Shown here: in pieces, positions 1 through 7,692 of the stretch
How positions within the stretch are numbered: position 1 is the first letter of the stretch
Layout of the letters: each line of letters starts with the position of its first letter
NCBI RefSeq assembly: GCF_018603905.1
Contig: NZ_JAHFZZ010000003.1
Coordinates: 682,001 to 746,000, forward strand
From: Nonomuraea sp. NEAU-A123
Lineage (GTDB): Bacteria > Actinomycetota > Actinomycetes > Streptosporangiales > Streptosporangiaceae
Length of the DNA: 64,000 nucleotides
Reading direction: 5' to 3'
Notes under the pieces: model-generated
Seen by the model: only the letters and a program-made list of their open reading frames with translations
What the model was told of the DNA's origin: nothing
Databases searched by the model: none
Position numbers and translations under genes: made by a program

Positions 1-1
1 C

Positions 2-442
2 GCGCCCATCAGGAAGAACCTGGTCGAGGCAGGTCGCACCTGCGTACATCCCGATCACCGAGGCGGCGCGGTGGTCGGCCTGATGTGGGCGGGCATCGCG
101 CGCTACATGGTGAACGGCGGTCACAAGTGGCTGGCCGGTTGCTGCTCGGTGCCCCTCGATGACCGGGGCGTGCTCGCGGCCGGTGTCGTCGAACGGGTGC
201 CGCTGGGTCCAGTGGAGTACCGCGTGACGCCGCGCGACCCGTGGCGGCGGGGCCGGGGCGTGGCCGGTTCCGACCGGTTCGTGCCGCCGGCTCTTCTCCG
301 CGGCTACCTGCGGCTGGGCTCCTGGGTGTGCGGGGCGCCCGCGCATGACCGTGACTTCGGCACCGCCGACTTCTTCGTCCTGCTCTCGATGGACAACGTG
401 AACGCCCGCTACCTGCGGTACTTCCTCGGAGAGCCGCTGTGA
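2..442 (+). CDS. OlsB-like GNAT N-acyltransferase, 3' part
   Basis: The 5' end lies outside the window. The open frame runs in from base 2 and stops at 440-442, so the GTG at 71 is internal and not the start. The visible residues EAGRTCVHPDHRGG followed by a WAGIARY segment are the acyl-CoA binding core of the ornithine/lysine-type N-acyltransferases (OlsB, 'hemolysin-like' GNAT), which acylate amino groups to make ornithine-type lipids. The C-terminal half then has the family pattern of a conserved Asp-Phe-Gly plus an aromatic-rich end (YLRYF). Its stop overlaps the start of the PlsC-like gene by 4 bases. In OlsBA systems an OlsB-type N-acyltransferase is paired with an OlsA/PlsC O-acyltransferase, so the two probably form an ornithine-lipid operon. 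Family assignment is from motif recognition and the true N-terminus is not visible. Confidence 0.8.
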   Translation, partial: APIRKNLVEAGRTCVHPDHRGGAVVGLMWAGIARYMVNGGHKWLAGCCSVPLDDRGVLAAGVVERVPLGPVEYRVTPRDPWRRGRGVAGSDRFVPPALLRGYLRLGSWVCGAPAHDRDFGTADFFVLLSMDNVNARYLRYFLGEPL

Positions 443-1440
443 GCGTCACCGCCGCCCGCCCCCTGGAGATCAACCCCTGGCTCCGGATGGGGCCGTGCTC
501 CCCCGATGCCTGCGTGGAAGCCCCGGCCGCCGCCGTCGGCCACGTCCACCGGGTGGCGCGGCTCCTCGCGACCTTCCTCGTCCTGCTCGCGGGCCTCTCG
601 ATCTCCCTCGCCGCCTGTCGAGCCCGTACGGCCTGGCGGGCGGAGATCACGAAGATGTGGGCGAGGCTGCTGCTGCGCGCGCTCGGCATCAGGGTCGAGA
701 CCGCGGCTGACGTCGCGTTCTCCGCGGAGGTGGCGCCGGTCGCGCAGGGCGAAGGAGCTCTTCTCGTGGCCAACCACATCTCCTGGCTCGACCCGCTGGT
801 CATGGCGGCGACGGTGCCGTCACGCCCGCTGGCCAAGCGGGAGATCGGTGAATGGCCGCTCATCCGTACGCTGGCGGCGGGCTCCGGCGCGCTGTTCATC
901 GACAGGGAACGGCTCTCCGCCCTCCCGTCGGCCGTCGCGACGGTCGCGAACGCCCTCAGAGCGGGCGACACGGTGGTCGCGTTCCCCGAGGGCACGACGT
1001 GGTGCGGGCGCGGGATGGGGGAGTTCCGCCCGGCCGTCTTCCAGGCGGCGATCGACGCGGGTGCCGCGGTACGCCCGGCGGCGCTGCGCTACCGCGAGGG
1101 AGAGTCGACGTCGACCCGCGGCTGCTATGTCGGGGATGACTCGCTGCTCGCCTCCCTCCTGCGGGTGACCGCGACCCGGGGCCTGGTCGTCGAGGTGACC
1201 CTCTTCGCTCCCGTACGCCTCGCGCCCACCGGAAGACGGCACGAGGCCCGCACCGCGCTGGCCAGAATCGCCGAGGCCCACGTACGTAGCGGCGCCGTCG
1301 AGCGGGTCGCCGTCGACGCCCGGGTGCGCACCGGCGTCGTCGAGGAACGCGACGGCCGCGCGGGCTTCCCCGCGGCGCTCGCGCTGACCGGACCGGCCAC
1401 CTGCCACTCCAGAAGCGCGATCATGCAAGTGGAAAGATGA
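439..1440 (+). CDS. PlsC/OlsA-type 1-acyl-glycerol-phosphate acyltransferase
   Basis: This 333-residue membrane-associated acyltransferase carries the two diagnostic blocks: NHISWLD (HX4D catalytic motif, about residue 112) and FPEGTT (about residue 183). A hydrophobic helix lies at about residues 45-60, before the catalytic domain. The GTG start overlaps the upstream stop (GTGA), showing translational coupling to the OlsB-like gene. Alone the family makes phosphatidic acid from lyso-PA. The partner suggests it could instead O-acylate a lyso-lipid to give ornithine lipid (OlsA role), which is an inference. The last ~50 residues are not typical of the family. The gene's final 20 bases overlap a minus-strand remnant. 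Confidence 0.85.
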   Translation: MSVTAARPLEINPWLRMGPCSPDACVEAPAAAVGHVHRVARLLATFLVLLAGLSISLAACRARTAWRAEITKMWARLLLRALGIRVETAADVAFSAEVAPVAQGEGALLVANHISWLDPLVMAATVPSRPLAKREIGEWPLIRTLAAGSGALFIDRERLSALPSAVATVANALRAGDTVVAFPEGTTWCGRGMGEFRPAVFQAAIDAGAAVRPAALRYREGESTSTRGCYVGDDSLLASLLRVTATRGLVVEVTLFAPVRLAPTGRRHEARTALARIAEAHVRSGAVERVAVDARVRTGVVEERDGRAGFPAALALTGPATCHSRSAIMQVER

Positions 1441-1546
1441 CCGTGATGTCCAGGCCGCCCTCCGCCCGCGCGACCGTGGCGATGTCCGCGTCGTGGGCGT
1501 TCACGGTGGCCCGCACGATGGACAGTGCGTTGGCGCCTGTCTCGGC
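1421..1546 (-). pseudogene. Remnant of a histidine kinase ATPase-domain 3' end
   Basis: On the minus strand the last ~41 codons of an open frame read like the end of a sensor kinase HATPase domain. A decayed G-box (ALSIVRATVNAH where GLGLSIVRAIVxAH is usual) is followed by a Gly-Gly-Leu-Asp-Ile-Thr-Val beta strand and a TGA stop. The glycines of the G2 box and the catalytic N-box are missing and nothing upstream looks like a kinase, so this can only be a decayed fragment. It overlaps the plsC-like 3' end by 20 bases. The rest of 1441-1822 shows no gene. Confidence 0.5.
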
Positions 1547-1822
1547 CGCCGGGCTCATCGCGTGGATGCCGCGCTGCGGATCGCCGGACTTCTTCCGGCC
1601 CTCCGCGCCGCCCGCCGAAGCGCTGCGCACCGTATAAGCCGCATAAAAGGCCACATATTTTACGGCCGGCATGGGCCGGCCCCACCCGCCGCACGTGGCC
1701 CGGCTCCCTCCAGGGGAACGCTCCTCCGGTTCACGGGCTGAGCGCCGTGACGTGCGCATTCTTGACCCCGGCCACCCCCTGGTCGCCCGTCGTCACCGGA
1801 CCACGGGCAACCAGGGGCCGTT

Positions 1823-2680
1823 CTATCGAGCCAAGGACGTGAGCGTGTCGGGCTTGTTGGTGATGATGCCGTCCACCCCATAGGTGAGCAGGCGGCGAAT
1901 GACGTCGGGATTGTCCACCGTCCAGGCGAAGACCGCCATCCCCAGGCTGTGGACGCGCCGGACGTACTGCGCGGAGAGGTTGCCATACGGTGTGTTGATA
2001 TGGCTGGCATAGGTCGTCAGCTTCGGTAGGTCCGCGACGGACGGGGTGCCGAGCAGGCCGATGGGCACCTCAGGCATGGCGCGGTGGAATGTCCGCATCG
2101 ATGCCCAGCTGAACGACTGCACGATCAGCCGGCCGGGGCTAAGCCACGAGGTGTTGCGCCGCAGCTCGTCGGCCACGCGGCCTTCGATTCCCGGGTAGAG
2201 GGCGGGTTCCTTGACCTCCAGGAGCAGGCTGAGGCCGCTGCCGTCCATCTCGTGCAGCGTCTCTTCGAGGGTCGGCACAGGCTCGCCGTCGTACTTGTCG
2301 GCGAACCACGAGCCCGCGTCCAGCCTGCGGATCTCCGCGAGCGTGAAGTCCCCGACCCGCCAGGGTGCCCGGTCGGGGAAGATCCGTTCGACGTCCGTGG
2401 TGCGGGACAGCGTCGTGTCGTGCATCAGGACCAGCTCGTGGTCCTTGGTCTCCTGTACGTCGAGTTCGAACGAGTCGGCTCCCAGCTTCCCGGCCAGTTG
2501 GAAGGCGGTGATGGTGTTCTCGGGCGCGTACGCGGAGGCTCCGCGATGCGCGACGGCGGTGATGTCGTTAGCTTCGCGATGGGTGATGATCGTCGACGAC
2601 GATCCGGCGGAGGCCGTGGGGGCTACGGCGGCGAGGGCGGCGAAGGAGATGACGACGATTGCTCCGAGTGGGCGGAACAT
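1823..2680 (-). CDS. Secreted glycerophosphodiester phosphodiesterase
   Basis: A GDPD-family (GlpQ/UgpQ) TIM-barrel enzyme that hydrolyses glycerophosphodiesters to glycerol-3-phosphate and an alcohol. The start is the ATG at 2680, chosen over the upstream in-frame start at 2785 because GAGGAG lies 5-6 bases before it and it begins a clean signal peptide (hydrophobic stretch, then ASA). The mature part shows the catalytic motif AHRGASAYAPENT with the ELDVQ metal ligand, HD in LMHDTTLSRTT, and the late EVK and TVDNPD segments. The length of 285 residues is normal. It is a single gene, with convergent or unrelated neighbours. An extracytoplasmic role in phospholipid or teichoic-type polymer turnover is likely. 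Confidence 0.9.
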   Translation of the reverse strand: MFRPLGAIVVISFAALAAVAPTASAGSSSTIITHREANDITAVAHRGASAYAPENTITAFQLAGKLGADSFELDVQETKDHELVLMHDTTLSRTTDVERIFPDRAPWRVGDFTLAEIRRLDAGSWFADKYDGEPVPTLEETLHEMDGSGLSLLLEVKEPALYPGIEGRVADELRRNTSWLSPGRLIVQSFSWASMRTFHRAMPEVPIGLLGTPSVADLPKLTTYASHINTPYGNLSAQYVRRVHSLGMAVFAWTVDNPDVIRRLLTYGVDGIITNKPDTLTSLAR

Positions 2681-2805
2681 GGGGCTCCTCGGGCTTGGGG
2701 AAGCAGCCGGCAATCCAAACTTGACAACCACGTGTGACGCGAAGTTGAGGGAAGGGCAACTCGCTGATGCCGGGAGGATGAGCATTCGGACACCGGGCTA
2801 TCTCG

Positions 2806-3362
2806 TCAGATGGCCCCGCCCACGACGTGCTCCTGACGTTCCGGTGCGGCTTCGGGCAGCCGCTCCGGAGGGGTGTCGGTCGGGCCGACGGCGCAGTCGT
2901 ACGGGATGCCGTGCGCGTGGACCGTGCGCAGGTGCCCTCTGGCCAGGCCGCGTCCGCTTCCTTTCCTCGGCGGCCTCCAGCGAGCAGCGCACCCCCACGA
3001 ACAGCACATCGAGCCCGGCCGGCGCTGACCTCCACACGTGGATGAGATCGGGGAGGGCGACATCTCGTCGATGACCACATGGAGTCCCGATCTCGGCAGG
3101 ACCTCGATCGATGGGTATGCGGCCTCCAGCATCCGGCGCCTTGCGGGCCCGTACTGGAACTCGACCATGGTTGCCCTCCGTGAGTGGACAAGTACTTGTC
3201 GTGACGGAAGCCTTCCCGGCTCAGCGGTCCGCCACGCCTGCCGCCCCCGCTTTGGCAGCACTCCGTCGATCCCCTGTGCGCAGGCTGGACGGCCAGGGTC
3301 GGCGTCGTCTTGCCCGCGCTGGAGGTGCCGTCGAATGTCGCGATGAGAGGTAGACCCAGCAC
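2806..3362 (-). pseudogene. Frameshifted chloramphenicol-phosphotransferase-like gene
   Basis: Three minus-strand frames together spell one CPT-like small-molecule kinase. The Walker A region (FDGTSSAGKTT, at about 3330) is in one frame. A VVIDEM segment and the late block GLARGHLRTVHAHG-IPYD are in a second frame. DVLFVGVRCSLEAAEERK lies between these, in the third frame. At least two to three frameshifts therefore separate collinear blocks of the family (P-loop, vvDDv, fVGVrc.leeaE.Rr, GlAr.Q...vH.hg.YD). No single frame gives an intact protein and several charged runs look like out-of-frame translation, so the gene is broken. Similar intact proteins phosphorylate chloramphenicol or act as AAA-type kinases of unknown substrate. 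Confidence 0.75.
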
Positions 3363-3400
3363 TACTGCCTGCCCGCCCACCAGCGGATACCGTCGATCGC

Positions 3401-4873
3401 GTGTTGACGAGGACCGCGCTGGAAGCGCTGACTCAGCGGCCGCCGGCCTTCCTGCGGTCCGCCTGGCCGTGGCGCTCATTGGCGTACCTGCTGGCCGGTG
3501 CGGCTCCGGGCCTCGTGGTGTTCGCCGTCGTGGCGAACGGGGTGCTCTTCCGCCTGCCTCTGGTGGTGATCGCTGTCGTGCTGGCCGTGGTGGTGCTGGG
3601 CAAGCCCCTGGTGACCCGGTTCGAGCGACTGCGGCTGCGGCTGGTGGACGGCGCCCCGCTGCCGGAGACGCCCGACCGGGGCAGGCGGGAGATGGTGCTG
3701 ACCCTCGTCACGGTGTTCGGGCTGTGGTGGATCGACCTGGTGGTGGTCGGGTTCACCACCGGCGGGCCGGTTGTCCTGATCCTGTCTCCTGTCGTCCAGC
3801 CCGACACGACCGGGCTCGTCGCCGGGGTGGCCGCGCTGGCGGGGGTGCTGCTGCTGCCGGTGGCCGCGTACACGATCACTGCCTGGGCCGGCGCCCGAGG
3901 CGCCATGGTCCGGGCGATGCTGGCCCCGCCCGAGCTGAACGAGGTGCTCAGGTCGCGCGCCCGGCTGGTCGACGCGTTCGAGGCCGAGCGCCGCAGGATC
4001 GAGCGCGACCTGCATGACGGCGCCCAGCAGCGGCTCGTCGCCCTGTCGATGACCCTCGGCCTGGCCAGGCTGGACCTCGCCGCCGACGACCCCGCCGGCA
4101 AGCTGATCGAGCGAGCCCACGACCAGGCCAAGCAGGCGCTGGCCGAGCTACGCGAGCTGATCAGGGGCGTACACCCGCAGGTGCTGACGGACCGCGGCCT
4201 GCCCGCGGCCGTACGCGACCTGGCCGGCCGCTCGCCCCTCCCCGTCGATGTGCACATCGACCTGACCCCCCACCCACCTGTCCGTAAGAAACCGTCATCC
4301 AACAAACCCGCGCCTGGGAGAGCGGCGTCCGGGGAGCTGTCACCCGAGGAGCTGGCGTCCGGGGGATCGGTGTTCGGGGAGTCGGCGTCTGGGAGAGCGG
4401 CGTCTGAGGAGTCGGTGTCCGGGGAGCTGTCACCCGAGGAGCCGGCGTTCGGGGGATCGGCGTCCGGGGGACCGGCACTCCAGAAAGCGGTACCCGAGAA
4501 GCCGGACACCGATCTGACCCGCCGCTCCCCCGCACGTGTGGGTGGGGCGGGCAACTCGCCAGCACCTGTCGGGGGCGATTCGCCGGTCAGGTTGCCTGTG
4601 GCCGTCGAGGCCACCGCCTACTACGTGGTCGCCGAGGCCCTGGCGAACGTCGCCAAGCACGCCCGGGCCACGAAAGTCACGATCAACGGTCACCTGGAGA
4701 AAGACAGGCTGGTCGTCGAGATCCACGACGACGGATGCGGCGGCGCCGACCCGGCCCGGGGGACCGGGCTCACCGGCCTGGCCGACAGGCTCGCCGTGGT
4801 CGGCGGGAGACTGTCTCTGTCCAGCCCGGTGGGCGGCCCGACCCTGATGCGAGTGGAGATCCCGTGCGCGTAG
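3401..4873 (+). CDS. NarL-family sensor histidine kinase with pentapeptide-repeat insert
   Basis: A membrane sensor kinase of the HisKA_3 class: four hydrophobic segments in residues ~25-175, then the phosphoacceptor box ERDLHDGAQQRLVAL (His at about residue 206), dimerisation helices, and a HATPase_c domain with the N-box (AEALANVAKHARA), DDGCGG and GTGLTGLADRL. The GTG start at 3401 has no strong ribosome site; a TTG follows directly. Between the dimerisation domain and the ATPase domain sits a ~95-residue insertion, most of it thirteen five-residue units (304-368) absent from normal family members. Its stop overlaps the start of the response regulator by 10 bases, so the two are translated together. 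The stimulus is unknown. Confidence 0.92.
   Translation: MLTRTALEALTQRPPAFLRSAWPWRSLAYLLAGAAPGLVVFAVVANGVLFRLPLVVIAVVLAVVVLGKPLVTRFERLRLRLVDGAPLPETPDRGRREMVLTLVTVFGLWWIDLVVVGFTTGGPVVLILSPVVQPDTTGLVAGVAALAGVLLLPVAAYTITAWAGARGAMVRAMLAPPELNEVLRSRARLVDAFEAERRRIERDLHDGAQQRLVALSMTLGLARLDLAADDPAGKLIERAHDQAKQALAELRELIRGVHPQVLTDRGLPAAVRDLAGRSPLPVDVHIDLTPHPPVRKKPSSNKPAPGRAASGELSPEELASGGSVFGESASGRAASEESVSGELSPEEPAFGGSASGGPALQKAVPEKPDTDLTRRSPARVGGAGNSPAPVGGDSPVRLPVAVEATAYYVVAEALANVAKHARATKVTINGHLEKDRLVVEIHDDGCGGADPARGTGLTGLADRLAVVGGRLSLSSPVGGPTLMRVEIPCA
4310..4504 (+). repeat. In-frame 15-bp minisatellite inside a histidine kinase gene
   Basis: Thirteen imperfect 15-bp units encode ASGEL, SPEEL, ASGGS, VFGES, ASGRA, ASEES, VSGEL, SPEEP and similar pentapeptides. 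A higher-order 90-bp period is visible: bases 4328-4379 and 4418-4469 are nearly identical. The array falls exactly in the linker between the HisKA_3 and ATPase domains and preserves the frame. Confidence 0.9.
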
Positions 4874-5505
4874 TGATCGCCGAGGACGCCGTCCTCCTGC
4901 GCGAGGGCCTGGCCGGGCTGCTCGAACGCTTCGGCCACACCGTCGTCGCCGCGGTAGGCGACGCGTTCGCGCTGGTCGAGGCCGTGACGGAGCACCGGCC
5001 CGACGCGGTGGTGACCGATGTGCGGATGCCACCCGGGTTCGCGGACGAGGGACTGCGGGCCGCGCTGGAGCTGCGCGGGAAGGATCCAGGGCTGGCCGTG
5101 CTGGTGCTCAGCCAGTACGTCGAGCAGACGTACGCGGCCGAGCTGCTCGACTCGGAAGGCGGGGCCGGCATCGGCTACCTGCTCAAGGATCGCATCGGTG
5201 ACGTGCGCGAGTTCGTCGACGCGCTTGACCGGGTGGCGGCGGGTGGCACGGTCGTCGATCCCGAGGTGGTGCGCCAGCTGCTGAGACGCCGCCGCGATCC
5301 CCTCCAGCGGCTCACCCCGAGGGAGCAGGAGGTGCTCGCACTGATCGCTGAGGGCCGCTCGAACGCCTCGGTCGCACGGGAGCTGTTCGTCACCGAGGCC
5401 GCTGTGGCCAAGCACATCGCGGGCATCTTCACCAAACTGGACCTGCCACCGGCGGCCGACAACCACCGCCGAGTGCTGGCCGTACTGGCGTATCTGCGGG
5501 GTTGA
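4864..5505 (+). CDS. NarL/FixJ-family response regulator
   Basis: A 213-residue two-domain regulator. The receiver domain runs from RVVIAEDAVLLREG with the phosphoacceptor Asp in VVTDVRMPP (about residue 54) and Lys in YLLKDR. The C-terminal LuxR-type helix-turn-helix shows LTPREQEVLALIAEGRSN and AVAKHIAGIFTKL. The GTG at 4864 is the start because it lies inside the kinase stop region and gives the canonical receiver beginning; earlier in-frame starts would run deep into the kinase gene. It partners with the upstream HisKA_3 kinase. Its target genes cannot be read from the sequence. Confidence 0.93.
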   Translation: MRVVIAEDAVLLREGLAGLLERFGHTVVAAVGDAFALVEAVTEHRPDAVVTDVRMPPGFADEGLRAALELRGKDPGLAVLVLSQYVEQTYAAELLDSEGGAGIGYLLKDRIGDVREFVDALDRVAAGGTVVDPEVVRQLLRRRRDPLQRLTPREQEVLALIAEGRSNASVARELFVTEAAVAKHIAGIFTKLDLPPAADNHRRVLAVLAYLRG

Positions 5506-5579
5506 TCGGGCCGCGCCCTTGCGGGGTTGACCACGCGTGGTGCGGAGTTCGTTTACGCGGGCCTGATCGGGCCGCGCCC
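5503..5579. repeat. 16-bp direct repeat flanking a deletion-like scar
   Basis: The 16-mer TGATCGGGCCGCGCCC occurs at 5503-5518 and again at 5564-5579. The second copy lies inside the VOC remnant and the first just downstream of its stop on that strand. This fits slippage or recombination between short repeats truncating the VOC gene. Confidence 0.6.
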
Positions 5580-5675
5580 CTCCACCTGCCAGCCGAGCGC
5601 GCCGGCCCACCAGTCCGTCGCGAGCGCGTGCGGGTCTTCGGTGTCGACGATCATGGCTTGAAAGGCCCATGCCAT
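5553..5675 (-). pseudogene. 5' remnant of a VOC (glyoxalase-fold) protein gene
   Basis: The minus strand between the regulator and the metallo-hydrolase encodes 40 residues from ATG (5675) to TAA (5553). They read MAWAFQAMIVDTEDP and then HALATDWWAGALGWQVEG. This is the first beta-alpha unit of the VOC superfamily (usual pattern: fq.vvidaaDPhaLA.FWa.aLGyeve). A full VOC protein is ~120 residues, so this is a 3'-truncated relic. It reads outwards from the promoter region of the plus-strand hydrolase. Confidence 0.65.
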
Positions 5676-5732
5676 GTCGCGATCCTAAGTAGAGTCCTAG
5701 CAGCGTCCCGACATGAGATTCAGGATCGAGCG

Positions 5733-6539
5733 ATGAACGAGCAGTGGCGGGAAATCGGCGACCGGGTCTACGTCCGGCGCCACAAGTCATTCGACATGAA
5801 CGTCGGCCTGATCGTCGGAGACGGCCACTGCTTAGTGCTCGACACGCGCGTGTCCCACCGCGAGGCCACCGACCTGATCGAGGCGATCAGGCGGATCACC
5901 GCCAGCCCGTGGACGGTCGTCAACACCCACTCCCACTTCGACCACTACTTTGGCAACGCGATGTTCCTGCCGGGTGAGATCTGGGGTCACTCCAGGTGCG
6001 CCGAGGAGATCGAGCTGCACGGCGAGCAGCAGCGGGCGACCTGGATCGAGCTCCTGCCCGCGGACCGGCGGGCGGAGCTGGAAGAGGTGGAGATCGTCCC
6101 ACCTGACCACACGTTCACCTCCATGGCCACGCTCGACATCGGCGGCCGGGCCGTGCACCTGCGCCATTTCGGCCTCGGCCACAGCAGCAACGACATCGTC
6201 GCGCACGTGCCCGATGCCGGAGTGGTGTTCGCCGGTGACCTGATCGAAGAGGGCGCGCCGCCGGCCTTCGGCGACTCCTATCCGCTCGACTGGCCCGTCA
6301 CGGTCGCCGCGATGCTGGCCGAGCTGCCCGAGCAGGTGATCGTGCCGGGGCACGGCGCGGTGGTCGATCGTGGCTTCGCCCTCGCCCAGCAGGCCGAGCT
6401 GGTCGCCGTGGCCGAGCTCGCCACCCGGGCGCACGTGGAGGGCCTGCGCGACCTCATCACCCGCTTCCCGTACCCGGAGGATGTGGCCAGGCAGGCCATC
6501 GAGCGAGCCTTCCTGCAGCTCGACAGCCAGCTGGCGTAG
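5733..6539 (+). CDS. Metallo-beta-lactamase-fold hydrolase
   Basis: A 268-residue MBL-fold protein of the quinoprotein/cyclase-like subgroup. The zinc-binding motif HSHFDH is at about residue 69, followed by GHSSND (third His), FAGDLIEEG (bridging Asp) and PGHGAVVD (last His), which completes the dinuclear site. The ATG at 5733 follows AGGATCG; the upstream in-frame extension has no family homology. There is no signal peptide, so it acts in the cytoplasm. The substrate is unknown (lactone, thioester or sulfur compounds are typical of the fold). It may be co-transcribed with nothing; the padR gene begins 64 bases downstream behind its own regulatory hairpin. Confidence 0.88.
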   Translation: MNEQWREIGDRVYVRRHKSFDMNVGLIVGDGHCLVLDTRVSHREATDLIEAIRRITASPWTVVNTHSHFDHYFGNAMFLPGEIWGHSRCAEEIELHGEQQRATWIELLPADRRAELEEVEIVPPDHTFTSMATLDIGGRAVHLRHFGLGHSSNDIVAHVPDAGVVFAGDLIEEGAPPAFGDSYPLDWPVTVAAMLAELPEQVIVPGHGAVVDRGFALAQQAELVAVAELATRAHVEGLRDLITRFPYPEDVARQAIERAFLQLDSQLA

Positions 6540-6560
6540 CCGAAGCCTGGACAGCCGTGC

Positions 6561-6601
6561 TGCCTCCTTCTATATTGCATATTGCACTATAGAAGGAGGC
6601 A
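6561..6601 (+). promoter_or_regulatory. 14-bp inverted repeat overlapping the padR ribosome site
   Basis: The left arm TGCCTCCTTCTATA (6561-6574) and right arm TATAGAAGGAGGCA (6588-6601) are perfectly complementary around a 13-base AT-rich spacer that itself holds TTGCATATTGCA. The right arm contains the Shine-Dalgarno sequence AGAAGGAGG of padR. As DNA it could be an autoregulatory PadR operator. As RNA it would hide the ribosome site in a hairpin. Confidence 0.75.
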
Positions 6602-6603
6602 TC

Positions 6604-7203
6604 ATGGCACGACGCCATGACCTGGTGGGGCTGACGGTGCTCGCCATGCTCTCGGTACGTGCCAGCCATCCCTACGAGCTGCACCGCTTCATCATCGACA
6701 CGCACAAGGACTACGTGACCGGGCTGCCGCGCAGCCTCTACCACGCGGTCGAACGGCTGGCGAAGGACGAGCTGATCATCCCCGCGAAGACCGACCGCGA
6801 AGGCCGCCGGCCCGAGCGGACGGTCTACGAGATCACCGACGACGGCCGCCGGGAGCTGGCGACGAGACTGCACAGGCTGGTGGAGCAGCCGGACCCCGAC
6901 CGGCGCACGCTGGTGGCCGCCGTATCCCTGCTCGGCGCGCTGGAGGTGCCCGACGCCAAGCGGGCCCTACGCACGCGTACGGCCTCCATCGAGGGGACGA
7001 TCAGCGGGATCGACGCGCACCGGCGGGCGATGGCCGACAGCGGCCTGCCGGAGATCCTCATGCTCAAGCTGGAATGCGAGCAGGCTCTCTACACGGCCGA
7101 GCTGGCCTGGTTGCGCGACGTGCTCGACCGGCTGGACAAGGGCGAGCTCGACTGGACGGGCACGGTCAAGCAGTCGCTGATGGAGCAAGTGCTGGAAAGT
7201 TAA
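6604..7203 (+). CDS. PadR-family transcriptional regulator
   Basis: A 199-residue PadR protein. The N-terminal winged helix begins LVGLTVLAMLSVRASHPYEL and contains the recognition helix and wing (SLYHAVERLAKDELI, RRPERTVYEITDDGRREL). The C-terminal Vir_C-like helical domain (from ~100) mediates dimerisation. The ATG at 6604 sits just after the ribosome site within the inverted repeat. PadR regulators usually repress their own gene and a neighbouring transporter or detoxification gene. Here the downstream SnoaL-like and SRPBCC-like genes or the upstream hydrolase are the candidates. Confidence 0.9.
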   Translation: MARRHDLVGLTVLAMLSVRASHPYELHRFIIDTHKDYVTGLPRSLYHAVERLAKDELIIPAKTDREGRRPERTVYEITDDGRRELATRLHRLVEQPDPDRRTLVAAVSLLGALEVPDAKRALRTRTASIEGTISGIDAHRRAMADSGLPEILMLKLECEQALYTAELAWLRDVLDRLDKGELDWTGTVKQSLMEQVLES

Positions 7204-7314
7204 GTGGCCGCCGGGGTGCGCCAACACCCCAGCGGCCGGAAATCCGAACAAGGCGCCTGCCCTGTCCAGGACTCGCAGTCTCAGGATAGGCGCCGCGACG
7301 ACAGGAGCTGTGCC

Positions 7315-7692
7315 ATGTCCACTGAGATCAAGGACCTTCTCACCAGGCTCACCGAAGCCTGGAACTCCGGCGACGCCACGGCCTACGCCGAGCTGTTCAC
7401 CGAGGACGCCGACTACATCACCTTCTTCGGCCTGCACCTCCAGGGCCGGGAGGCCATCGAGGTCACCCATCGGCAGCTCTTCAAGAGCCCCATCAAGCTG
7501 ACCGGAGGCGGCGGCGAGCCGATCATCAAGCCGCTGGGAGACGGCGCCGCGCTGGTGATCTCCGGTGGCGGCTCGACCGTCGACGGGCGGCCCGACCCGA
7601 GCCGCGATTCGATCGTCACCTTCACCGCCGTCAGCACGCCCGACGGCTGGCGCTTCGCCTCGTTCCAGAACACCCGGGTGGGCCGGCCATGA
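7315..7692 (+). CDS. SgcJ/EcaC or SnoaL-like small NTF2-fold protein
   Basis: A 125-residue NTF2-like protein. ITEAWNSGDA-like helix, LFTEDADYITFFG and the GREAIEVTHRQLF helix match the SgcJ/EcaC (DUF4440) pattern. The ATG at 7315 has CAGGAG 8 bases upstream; the upstream in-frame extension from 7204 is not family-like. The fold binds small hydrophobic molecules or catalyses steps on them, and the function here is unknown. The stop overlaps the next ATG by 4 bases (ATGA). Confidence 0.8.
   Translation: MSTEIKDLLTRLTEAWNSGDATAYAELFTEDADYITFFGLHLQGREAIEVTHRQLFKSPIKLTGGGGEPIIKPLGDGAALVISGGGSTVDGRPDPSRDSIVTFTAVSTPDGWRFASFQNTRVGRP

Noticed and set aside
9..995. Long minus-strand open frame opposite the OlsB/PlsC genes
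   Set aside because: Low-complexity Arg/Ser/Pro translation typical of the antisense frame of high-GC genes; both plus-strand genes show family motifs.
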